Assembly: GCA_900314755.1 (NCBI GenBank)
Contig: OMWH01000025.1
Span: forward strand, 1-34,701
Direction of reading: 5' to 3'
Source: an uncultured Prevotellaceae bacterium
GTDB lineage: Bacteria > Bacteroidota > Bacteroidia > Bacteroidales > Bacteroidaceae
Length of the DNA: 34,701 nt
Shown here: positions 23,517 through 31,900 of the stretch, in pieces
Layout: each line of letters starts with the position of its first letter
How positions within the stretch are numbered: the first letter of the stretch is position 1
Notes under the pieces: generated by a model
What the model was told of the DNA's origin: nothing
The model's input: the letters and a program-made list of their open reading frames with translations, nothing else
Databases searched by the model: none
Program-made: the position numbers and the translations under genes

Positions 23517-25886
23517 ATGTCAATAATGATGAACCTGAAATCAACGATCTTAGCGGGATTCGCACTGGCTTTGTCACATCACACGGCACAGGCACAGTTA
23601 GTCATCAACGAGCTGATGCAGTCGAACATTGACTGCATCATGGACGATATGAATGAGTTTCCTGACTCATGGGTGGAACTCTATAACAGCGGCAATACTG
23701 CCGTCAACCTCAGTGACTATAAATTAGGAAAGAACAACAAAGAGGCTAAGGCATGGCAACTGCCCAGCAGGACCATCGGTGCCAAACAATATGTCATCAT
23801 CTATTGCGATAAAGAGGAGAAAAACGATCATACGGATTTCCGGCTGGAAACAGGAAAGGGAGGTGAGGTGTACCTCTTTAAGAACGGTGCCGTGGCAGAC
23901 AAAGTCACTGACATGAAGAAACAGCCAGCCCCAAACATTGCCTATGGACGGCAGACGGACGGCAGCGACACATGGGGGTATATGACAGAGCCTACCCCTA
24001 AGAAGTCCAATTGCGGCAAGACAGCTACGGGTGTCCTGGGCGAGCCCGTCTTCAGTGAACCAGGCTGTGTCTTCACCAAGGCAGGCTCTCATACGCTCAC
24101 CCTTTCACTTCCTGAGGGGACACCTGCGGGTGCCGTGATACGATATACCACCAACGGCACTGAGCCAACGGCGGCAAGTGCGAAGTATACCAACCCCATC
24201 ACCTTCAGCAAAAACCGTATTATCCGTGCCAAAATCTTCTGTGACGGATACCTGTCGCCTCGCTCCACGGCTCATTCTTATATCTTCTTCACGTCGAGGG
24301 ACCTGACACTGCCTGTCGTTTCCATCATTACTGACGATAAATATTTAAACGACAACAAAATAGGCATTTATGTGGATGGGACTTATCAGAGCGGTAAGAA
24401 GAACTATGAATTCGACTGGCGCCGTCCTATCAACTTCGAGTATTTCGAGAACGGCAATGAGAAAAGCCAACTCAACCAACTCTGCGAGACCCGTATCATG
24501 GGAGGTGCTTCCCGTAATAGTAAGTTCAAGTCTCTGGCTCTCTATGCCAACAAGCGCTTTGGTGAGAAACGTTTCGATTATGAGTTCTTCCCCGACCAGC
24601 GTCCCGGCATCACTGACTTCAAGTCGATAGCCCTTCGTAATGCGGGTAATGACTTCGACTATCTGTATATGCGCGATGCCGTCATTCAGCGTAACATGGC
24701 AGAGCATGTAGACCTCGACTGGCAGTCATGGCGACCTGTCATCATCTACATCAACGGCACTTACAAAGGTATGCTCAATATCCGTGACCGTTCCAATGAG
24801 GATAATATCTATACCTATTATAATGGTTTGGAGGACATCGACATGTTCGAGAACTGGTGGGAACTGAAAGAGGGAGACTGGGACAACTATAACGCCTTCC
24901 GTACTTTCTTCTCGGAAGAGGGACATACCATGGCAGAATATGAGGAATGGATGGACTGTGTGGAGTTTGCCAACCTCATGATCATGAACCTCTATCACTG
25001 CAACCTTGACTTCCCCGGTAACAATATCGTGATGTGGCGACCAAAGACGGAAGGTGGGAAATGGCGTTGGATTGCCAAAGATACCGACTTCGGGATGGGA
25101 CTTTATGGACGTGATGTCAATTATAACACCATCAAATGGATTTATAACCCCAACTTCGACAAAGACAACAACTGGGCTAATCAAGAGGAGCATACACGGC
25201 TGTTCCGTCACCTGATGGCTGATGCGGACTTTTTCAATATGTTCATCGACCGGTGTACGGTCTATATGGGCGACTTCCTCAATGAGAAGGGCATCCGTGC
25301 CGTATGGGACCCTATGTATGAGCTGGTCAAGTATGAATATCCCAACCACCGTAAACTCATCAACCAATGGTGGCCTAATTATAATGATGAGTTAAGCAAT
25401 GCCCGCAAATGGGTCAGCAAGCGCACGGACATCTTCCGCCAGCACCTTGCCGACTATTACCATTTAGGTACACCGACCACCCTTACCATCAATAAGGACA
25501 TGACAGACTTGGGGAATATCCGGTTTACCGTCAACGACATCCCACTGAGCGAAGGTATCTTCGACGGCAAGTTCTTTGGCGGTCGCGAGGTCAGAATAGC
25601 TGCCACCCCCGCTGATGGTAAGCAAGTAACAGGTTGGGACATCACTGTCGTCAGCAGTAACGGCACCGTCACCAAAGAGCAAATTGAAGGAGCCACCCAC
25701 TCTTTCACCATGCCCACTGGCGGCAGCGTCATCATCAAAGCAGTTCTTGGAACGACGGGCATCCATACTGTTAAGGACCATCCTAAAACGGACAACACCC
25801 CTGTCTATAACCTCTGGGGACATCAAGTTGATGCTCACCACAAAGGAATCCTGATCCGTAACGGTGTCAAGGTGGTCAATAAATAG
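23517..25886 (+). CDS. Large secreted protein with lamin-tail, chitobiase-like and CotH domains
   Basis: The protein has 789 residues and a signal peptide (about 1-27, ending AQA). A lamin-tail domain (about 28-155: INELMQSN, DSWVELYNSG, LSDYKL) is followed by a beta-sandwich of the chitobiase C-terminal type (about 175-265: IRYTTNGTEPTAASAKY). A CotH domain (about 270-620) comes next, with SIITDDKYLNDNKIGIYVDG, RNAGNDFDYLYMRDA and AKDTDFGMGL. CotH proteins are atypical protein kinases in spore coat assembly; in Bacteroidetes they occur in large surface proteins of unclear role, and activity is not shown here. The last 80 residues (VYNLWGHQV) resemble C-terminal sorting-type segments. Alternative starts at Met4 or Met5 give the same signal peptide. 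Confidence 0.85.
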   Translation: MSIMMNLKSTILAGFALALSHHTAQAQLVINELMQSNIDCIMDDMNEFPDSWVELYNSGNTAVNLSDYKLGKNNKEAKAWQLPSRTIGAKQYVIIYCDKEEKNDHTDFRLETGKGGEVYLFKNGAVADKVTDMKKQPAPNIAYGRQTDGSDTWGYMTEPTPKKSNCGKTATGVLGEPVFSEPGCVFTKAGSHTLTLSLPEGTPAGAVIRYTTNGTEPTAASAKYTNPITFSKNRIIRAKIFCDGYLSPRSTAHSYIFFTSRDLTLPVVSIITDDKYLNDNKIGIYVDGTYQSGKKNYEFDWRRPINFEYFENGNEKSQLNQLCETRIMGGASRNSKFKSLALYANKRFGEKRFDYEFFPDQRPGITDFKSIALRNAGNDFDYLYMRDAVIQRNMAEHVDLDWQSWRPVIIYINGTYKGMLNIRDRSNEDNIYTYYNGLEDIDMFENWWELKEGDWDNYNAFRTFFSEEGHTMAEYEEWMDCVEFANLMIMNLYHCNLDFPGNNIVMWRPKTEGGKWRWIAKDTDFGMGLYGRDVNYNTIKWIYNPNFDKDNNWANQEEHTRLFRHLMADADFFNMFIDRCTVYMGDFLNEKGIRAVWDPMYELVKYEYPNHRKLINQWWPNYNDELSNARKWVSKRTDIFRQHLADYYHLGTPTTLTINKDMTDLGNIRFTVNDIPLSEGIFDGKFFGGREVRIAATPADGKQVTGWDITVVSSNGTVTKEQIEGATHSFTMPTGGSVIIKAVLGTTGIHTVKDHPKTDNTPVYNLWGHQVDAHHKGILIRNGVKVVNK

Positions 25887-25944
25887 TAAATTCATGATTT
25901 ACGTCAACGTTTACGTAAATTTTTGAAAGAAAATCGTTAAAATC

Positions 25945-25976
25945 TTTGCAAAGAATGGAAATTATTCGTACCTTTG
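25945..25976 (+). promoter_or_regulatory. Promoter of a candidate small RNA
   Basis: TTTG (25945-25948), a 20-nt gap and TACCTTTG (25969-25976) match the Bacteroidetes consensus. A terminator follows only about 70 nt after the predicted start. Confidence 0.7.
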
Positions 25977-25980
25977 CACT

Positions 25981-26051
25981 AACAACTTTTACGCAAGTTG
26001 AATTTTTAAGGGTGGACCACTGTTTCCAAGCGAGGAAACAGTGGTTTTTTT
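25981..26051 (+). ncRNA. Candidate ~70-nt small RNA or attenuated leader
   Basis: Between a consensus promoter and a strong terminator lies a 70-nt transcript with no open frame of note. It has a 5' hairpin CAACTT-TTACGC-AAGTTG (25983-26000), a short linker with AAGGGTGGA, and a terminator. It could be a stand-alone small RNA, or a leader that attenuates transcription of the weak open frame beyond. I do not recognise an RNA family. Confidence 0.5.
26017..26051 (+). terminator. Strong rho-independent terminator
   Basis: CCACTGTTTCC (26017-26027), a 6-nt loop and GGAAACAGTGG (26034-26044) form a perfect 11-bp stem followed by seven T residues. Confidence 0.85.
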
Positions 26052-26142
26052 GATGGCAAAAAAAATAAATGAATTTATTTTGTTTTGCGCTCGATTTTCC
26101 GTAACTTTGGATGAATTTGCAGGATTTCTTTGTATAAAGGCG

Positions 26143-26328
26143 ATGCGGAGGATTGAGAAATTTTTGGGTTACGATTTAGAGACCGTTCTCAATTCTATGT
26201 TCTGCTATGAATTGCTTAAAAGAACACCCGATGATGAACAACCCAGCCGCTTTTGTAGTCCATTATCATGTGCAAAGGTACAACAAAATTCTGAGATAGT
26301 TAAAGCATTCGCTTGTTTAAACTCTTAG
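26143..26328 (+). CDS. Doubtful short open reading frame
   Basis: A 61-codon frame starts at ATG 26143 and is preceded by a promoter-like TTTG (26079-26082), 19-nt gap, TAACTTTG (26102-26109). The product is polar with three Cys and no recognised motif. The frame stays open back to 26041, but that part runs through the terminator. The short 9-codon frame at 26111-26137 lies just upstream. It may be non-coding; the stretch 26052-26333 otherwise holds nothing I can name. Confidence 0.2.
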   Translation: MRRIEKFLGYDLETVLNSMFCYELLKRTPDDEQPSRFCSPLSCAKVQQNSEIVKAFACLNS

Positions 26329-26333
26329 TTCGT

Positions 26334-26948
26334 TCAACATGAGAGTTTCTTGTATGCTTCTACCACCTCTTGCATTGACATGATATACATTCTGAGCCGT
26401 CTGCCATTGAGGGGTGTGCGCTTACCGTTCGTCCAACTAAGTTCTTGGAATTCCTGACAGAACGTGTCGTAATCAATCCTGCCCTGCTGGTACTGTAGCA
26501 GCGCATCGGCATAGACGGAGTAGTACAGGTTGCAGAAAGGCTTGAAGAAGATGAAATGTTTTTCGTCCTCATAGACCCTCTTGCAGAACTTCTCCACCAC
26601 GCTTGGCACAAAGTGCTCGTCGGCATATTCCTCTACGAGCCGTTTGAACTCCCTGTATGTTGCGATAGATTCATCTGTGCTTTCCTCCTTCGTATGCATA
26701 AAGTCCGCTGGCGACGAATGGAAGATGGTCATCTGATTCATCATTGCCGCCTGTTGCTCTGCCTGCTGATACGTTGTCTGCTCCTTGCTCATGGCTAACT
26801 GCCTGTGAAGCATCGCCAGATGATACTTTCCATACGTCAGCGTCAGCTTGGCAGCCAGCGTCACATCCAAAGCACGACGCTGGTAACGCTCTGACAAGCC
26901 CTGTTGCGGTTTCATGTGGTTAAGTGTTGTATCTGAGAAATATTGCAT
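26334..26948 (-). CDS. Hypothetical protein, downstream partner of the HExxH protein gene
   Basis: The protein has 204 residues if started at ATG 26948; an ATG at 26969 would add seven. It is predicted almost wholly helical with no membrane segment or signal. The middle has repeated Gln/Met-rich helices (QQAEQQAAMMNQ, about 60-71) and the C-terminal third is aromatic and basic (KPFCNLYYSVYADALLQYQQG). I recognise no family. It follows the HExxH-protein gene by 4-25 bases, so the two are probably one transcription unit. Located next to cas9 in an accessory region, a defence or mobile-element role is possible but unproven. Confidence 0.6.
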   Translation of the reverse strand: MQYFSDTTLNHMKPQQGLSERYQRRALDVTLAAKLTLTYGKYHLAMLHRQLAMSKEQTTYQQAEQQAAMMNQMTIFHSSPADFMHTKEESTDESIATYREFKRLVEEYADEHFVPSVVEKFCKRVYEDEKHFIFFKPFCNLYYSVYADALLQYQQGRIDYDTFCQEFQELSWTNGKRTPLNGRRLRMYIMSMQEVVEAYKKLSC

Positions 26949-26973
26949 TTTTTTACAAATTTTCCACACACTA

Positions 26974-28302
26974 TCAAAGTGTGATTTTTACATCCTTGAA
27001 GCCTTTAAAATACCACCATGTATTGAAATAACATCGATTCCATTTTCTCATGCGTTCCCAAGGGTGTGTAAGGCATCTTTTATCTACTTTTTGCTTGCGG
27101 ATACCGCAGGGCTCATTCTGGCAATATTTCCTCAAAGGACATTTGAATATGCCATTTGACAGAAACACTTGATGTACTTGCATCATTGCATAAACATTAA
27201 TCAACTCTCTTTTTGACACAGAGACACGATTCGGTCGTATAAATTCGTAATCATGTGCGTTGTTTGTAACTATTGGCGTACCAAAATATTCTAAGAGTGA
27301 CAAAAACACTTTATTAGATATTATATCTCCACCGGCTGCAAGATTTTGAAAGACAAAGGGACTATTTAGTTTTAACTCATAGCCTCTATTTACGATGGAC
27401 TGGAACCATTTGTTGATATTTTGCCAATACCATACTTCTCCGAGATATTCTGAAATAACATCTTTTGCACCTTCTGCAAATGCTTTATGGCTTTCTTCGT
27501 AATTGAGTACACCAAGCTGATTGAAATTCATGGTTGTCCTTTTTAAATCCTCATAAATAATATCAGGAGTTAATGTATCCGCATTGAATTTGTTTTTCGC
27601 TTTAGCCTGTAGATAATCAACAAAATCGCACCCAGGATTGATTCTTTGCAAAGCTAGTACAAACAAAGCTATCATTGTAGATGGTTTCGATGATAAGTTT
27701 GGAATTATCATGTCGGCCACGTCCTGTGCTATATAATAAGGATTGTAGGGAGAATGCCGCAATCCCGTCGGGTAAATACTATCTTGAATTAACTTTGCCA
27801 TACCTTCCAACATTTGCAAAGTCCCTAACAGGACATTTCCTTTCACGAGATTTCTATTTATACATTCTACTAAAATTCCTTCTACGGGAATCTTTCTGCC
27901 AGAAATATTGTCTGTCAAATTCGTAATATGAATTTTTGAAAAAGAAATAGCTTTTACCACAGGTTCTGTCGTGCCCATAGTTGCCGCTCTTGCTTTCCAG
28001 TTTTGGTCAACATTATTACCCATACTAAAAGGATTCATGGGAACGTGTATGTCTTTATGGGGAGCATCTTTTATCATTTTTGAAATGTAGCGAATATATT
28101 CTCCCTTTATAAACATGTTATTCAATCCTTGAATGGTCGTGACATCCTGAAGGAAATGAATATACTCATGGACGAATGTACTTTTTTGCTGTATACTCCA
28201 TTGGTTCATTTCTTTCAATTTCCCACGTCCAATTGTATGCAAATGGAATATGGCAGGTTCGTAAAACCCTAACGTTGTGTTGTATTTTTCTAAATAAGAC
28301 AT
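26974..28302 (-). CDS. Unrecognised protein with zinc-metallopeptidase-like HExxH motif
   Basis: The protein has 442 residues. HEYIH at 45-49 is a gluzincin-type zinc site; Glu166 in LEGMAK is a candidate third ligand, though the spacing is longer than in most peptidases. The C-terminal part has a cluster of five Cys (about 393-415: CPLRKYC, NEPC, KRC, with one more nearby) that may bind a second metal. No signal peptide is visible, so it is probably cytoplasmic. The DNA is AT-rich compared with the housekeeping genes. It forms an operon with the 204-residue gene. A TATCTTTG element lies about 28 bases upstream of the start codon (28338-28331 on the minus strand), with no good -33. The function is not known to me. 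Confidence 0.6.
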   Translation of the reverse strand: MSYLEKYNTTLGFYEPAIFHLHTIGRGKLKEMNQWSIQQKSTFVHEYIHFLQDVTTIQGLNNMFIKGEYIRYISKMIKDAPHKDIHVPMNPFSMGNNVDQNWKARAATMGTTEPVVKAISFSKIHITNLTDNISGRKIPVEGILVECINRNLVKGNVLLGTLQMLEGMAKLIQDSIYPTGLRHSPYNPYYIAQDVADMIIPNLSSKPSTMIALFVLALQRINPGCDFVDYLQAKAKNKFNADTLTPDIIYEDLKRTTMNFNQLGVLNYEESHKAFAEGAKDVISEYLGEVWYWQNINKWFQSIVNRGYELKLNSPFVFQNLAAGGDIISNKVFLSLLEYFGTPIVTNNAHDYEFIRPNRVSVSKRELINVYAMMQVHQVFLSNGIFKCPLRKYCQNEPCGIRKQKVDKRCLTHPWERMRKWNRCYFNTWWYFKGFKDVKITL

Positions 28303-28422
28303 ACGCCGATAATATTAGCAATTTGAAGTGCAAAGATAGACAAAAGAATAACAAAGCATATAATTATGTTTGATTTTTACATATTTTTAAATAAAAGTAT
28401 TGGATAATTCGTGTAGTTTCTG

Positions 28423-28430
28423 TATTTTTG
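28423..28430 (+). promoter_or_regulatory. -7 element of the HTH regulator gene
   Basis: TATTTTTG (28423-28430) with ATTG 20 nt upstream (28399-28402) approximates the consensus. The start codon lies 18 bases downstream. Confidence 0.55.
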
Positions 28431-28448
28431 CAAACAAAAACATTTGTC

Positions 28449-28778
28449 ATGGATATTAAAGCGCGAATAGAAGAAGTTATAATACAGAGAGGATTAACCA
28501 AAAGCAAGGTCGCAGAAAGGATGGGTAAGTACAACCAGGCATTCAACCAACTTATTACAAACCCCAAATGGGAAACGGTTGAGCATGTTGCCGATGCTAT
28601 TGGTATAACTACAGAGGAACTGTTGTTTGCACCTCTCGAAAAATTGTCAAGCGGAAACAATCCTTCTGATGGAGATAATTCTAACCTGCCAAGATTGCCA
28701 GAACAATTGCGAACCATCGGCATGCTTGTTTGTCCAAATTGTGGGAAAGGTTTCAAGTTGGGCATCGAAAATGTATGA
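28449..28778 (+). CDS. Helix-turn-helix regulator with C-terminal CxxC motif
   Basis: The protein has 109 residues, starting at ATG 28449 (the longer frame from 28428 overlaps the promoter). The N-terminal 60 residues form a Cro/CI-type HTH (ARIEEVIIQRGLTKSKVAERMGKYNQAFNQL). After a Ser/Asn/Asp-rich linker comes a C-terminal tail with MLVCPNCGKGFKLG, half of a zinc ribbon with a single CxxC, perhaps completed in a dimer. It lies directly before and convergent with the tracrRNA, sharing its terminator region, and next to cas9. Control of the CRISPR locus is possible but only inferred from position. Confidence 0.75.
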   Translation: MDIKARIEEVIIQRGLTKSKVAERMGKYNQAFNQLITNPKWETVEHVADAIGITTEELLFAPLEKLSSGNNPSDGDNSNLPRLPEQLRTIGMLVCPNCGKGFKLGIENV

Positions 28779-28782
28779 TAGA

Positions 28783-28904
28783 ACAAATAAGCCTCTCCTA
28801 AGAGAGGCTCTAAGCTCACGAGACGCGAGTTAAAGATAAACTTCGGCTTCGGCTTTAAGCCATGCCTTATTGTGAATAGTAACTCACAAAATGGTATCTT
28901 ATTG
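28783..28904 (-). ncRNA. tracrRNA of the type II CRISPR locus
   Basis: On the minus strand, positions 28903-28871 hold an anti-repeat. CTATTCACAA pairs perfectly with the first ten bases of the repeat after its G, and AAGATACCATTTTG pairs with a later 14 bases. Unpaired bulges (GCTT in the repeat, seven bases in the anti-repeat) lie between them. This is the usual duplex with an interior bulge. The sequence continues with AATAAGG, a motif I associate with II-C tracrRNA nexus regions. GC-rich hairpins near 28815-28860 follow. The perfect terminator AGCCTCTC-CTAA-GAGAGGCT (28790-28809, read from the minus strand) closes it. Length is about 120 nt. The promoter at 28909-28940 places the start at about 28904, just where the anti-repeat begins. 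Confidence 0.9.
28790..28809. terminator. Shared terminator of tracrRNA and the HTH gene
   Basis: An 8-bp perfect stem with a 4-nt loop lies 12 bases after the HTH stop. On the minus strand it is followed by a U-rich tail (TTATTTGTT), so it should end the tracrRNA. Confidence 0.8.
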
Positions 28905-28908
28905 GGTG

Positions 28909-28940
28909 CAAATTTACGAAATTAGATTGATATAAACAAA
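28909..28940 (-). promoter_or_regulatory. tracrRNA promoter
   Basis: On the minus strand TTTG (28940-28937), a 20-nt gap and TAAATTTG (28916-28909) are a perfect consensus match. The predicted start falls at the beginning of the anti-repeat. The promoter occupies the leader of cas9, which starts at 28955 on the other strand. Confidence 0.85.
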
Positions 28941-28954
28941 TAAAACAATAAAAA

Positions 28955-31900
28955 ATGACGAAAATATTGGCTTTTGACCCAGGAACCAATTCTTTAGGAA
29001 TGGTTTGTAGAGACACCATGAACGATAACCTCATGGAACAGATTACGTCTGGAGTGGATATTATTCGAGACAACACAGAACGTGACAAACGAGGACGGCA
29101 CAGCTCTGCTGCTTCGCAAAGACGCTCTTTCCGTAATGCCAGAACCAGATATCGTTCTGTGAAGCGCAGGAAGCAGGCCACCCTAAAATTGCTCATTAAG
29201 CACAACTGTTGTCCTTTGGATATGGAGTCGTTGAATAAATGGAGGTTCGACGATGACGAAAAAGGCTATGACAGAACATTCCCTGTTCATAACGAGGAGT
29301 TTATGAAGTGGATAAACTTTAAGTTCATCATTGATGGAGAAGAAGTTAAGAGCGTATATCGTCTGAGGGAGATTCTCGTTACCAAACCTCTCGACTTCTC
29401 AAGGCCTGAGTCATGGCTTATGTTAGGTAGGGCTATCTACAGCATAGCCGTCAGACGAGGATTCAAAAGTAGCCGTCTGGCTAATTCGGAAATTAACGAT
29501 GAGGAGGATGAAGAAGGAGTTGATCTACAGAAGTCAGAAGAAGAATTGTTTTCTGGTCTTAAACAATACATGAAGGAGCACAACTGCAAAACTGTTGGCG
29601 CAGCCTTCGCCAGGATGGAACGAGTTGACAAAATCCGCATCAGGGCCAACAACGACTACAAGCCTATTCGTTCCAAGCTTAAAGAAGAAATAGAAGAGAT
29701 ATTCAAAGTGCAGAAACGCGATACTAATAGTGAACTCTATAAAGGGTTGATGTCAGAGAAGAAGCACGAAGGCACCATCTTTTATAAGAACCCGCTTAAA
29801 TCACAGAAAGGAAAGGTGGAGTATTGCACTTTAGAACCACGTAGAAGAAGGTGTCCCAAGAGTCATCCCGCTAACGAGTTCAACACAGCCTGGCAATTGC
29901 TGAACAATATCAAGATAAAAAGAAACGGTCTATGGGAAAATATTACTCTTGATATAAGGCATAAGATTTTCAACGAACTGTTTGTCAGTAACGAGAAGCA
30001 TTTCGACTTTGTGAAAATCAGAGAGATGCTTCAAAATGAGTATCAAATTCAGCTGGAATATAAAGAAAGCATCAACTATAGTGACAACAAAAGCATACAT
30101 GGGTGCCCTATAATCTATTATCTTCAGAAAATCCTAGGCCCTTCATGGGAGACAGAACGTATATCTGGTACCAACAAACACTTGAAGCATGCACAAAGAA
30201 GAAAGAAGCTTTTTAATAAAGAAGATAAAAGATCTATAGAAGAGTATACTGAGACCGAAGGCCACTTGACCGAATACACATATGAAGACATCTGGCACAT
30301 CTGCTATGAGTCAGATGAAAAGCAGTTCGTCAAAGACTTTGCGAAAAACGTTCTTTGTTTGTCTCCTTCAAAAGTGATTAGCATGGGAGCACTATGGGAA
30401 GATATACAAGATGGCTATGCCAAACTCAGTCTTTGTGCACTCAAGAAGATAAATCCATTCCTGGCCAAGGGCTACAAATATTCTGAAGCCGTAATGCTTG
30501 CCAACCTTCCAACTATCATGGGCGACACTTTCTTCCAACAAAATGAGCAAGAGATTATTGGTTTGATGGATAAAGAAAGAGCTGCTATTTTAAGCAAAAA
30601 CAGGATTTACGACATCACAAACAAACTGATTTCTGACTATAAGTCTTTAAAATTGGAAGGTTTTGCTTTTGCCGAACGTGCGGACCATGACTACATTTTA
30701 CAAGATGATGACATTGAAGACGTAAAGAAGGCATGTGCAGAGAACTTTGGCAAGGAATGGGATGCATTGACCGATAACCAGCAATCTGCCATCATAACAC
30801 ACGTAAAAGAGTTGTATCAAAAGTTCTTCTTCAGTAAAGAACGTGATTATTGCAAGCGCATCAACCTTGCGGATGCAGTTAAAGCTGCCTTGGCAGAGAA
30901 GTATCCATTCCTCACTAAAAAGAAATTGAAGAAGCTATATCATCACTCTGATAATTCCTATTATCCTGCAGCTCACACTAACGAAAACGGCATTCTTCAA
31001 CTTGGCAATCCTGCCAGAGGTAACTTGAAGAATCCCACCGTATTAAAAGTGTTATACAAGATAAAAGAAAACGTCAACAAGTTATTGATAAGTGGGGACA
31101 TCGACGCTGATACCATCATAGTTATTGAAAATGCCCGTGAAGGGCTAAACGACTTTAATATGAGGTGGGCCATAGAAGAATATGGGAAAAAACGAGAAAA
31201 GGAGAACAAAGCAATTGAAGATGCCCTAACAGACCTAGCCACGGAGTTCCAGTTGACCTTACCAAAGGGATGTGTTTCCGTAGCTCGTCTCGCACTCTAT
31301 CAAAACAGGGACTTCACACCTTACAATCCCAATGAACCAAGACGACTCTATGATAAACTTTGTGAGAACTACAAACTGTGGCTAAGGCAGGGATTTTTCG
31401 ATTTCTACACAGGACACCCTATTACATTAGCCCAGTTGTTCTCTCCTGACAATCTTGTAGAGGTTGACCATATTCTGCCTGTCAGTAAATCATTCGATGA
31501 TTCCATCTCAAACAAAGTACTAAGCAGTACCAGATACAACAGGACCATTAAAGGTACAAAGTTACCCTGCGAACTACCCAATTACAACATTGATACTGCC
31601 GAAGGCACGCCTATCATCCACCGTATCCAAGATATAGAAAGGAAGGTGAAGTATTTGGAGAACAAGGTAATCTATTGGAAGAGTCGTTCTTCCAGAGCTA
31701 CCAATCCTGAATCAAAGAACTGGGCCATCAAACAATGTCATCTTTGGCAAATGGAATATGACGAATGGAACCAGCTGCTGACAAATCTCACGACAAGAGA
31801 GATTACGCCCAGCTTCCGCCACAATCAATTGAATGATACACGAATCATATCAAAGTATGCGTACCATTATCTAAAGTCTGTGTTCGGACGAGTCGTGGTG

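Noticed and set aside
23517-25886. CotH protein as a spore coat kinase
   Set aside because: Bacteroidales do not form spores; domain similarity alone does not show kinase activity.
26041-26142. 5' extension of the short frame at 26143
   Set aside because: It begins within the stem and T-run of a strong terminator, so it is unlikely to be translated.
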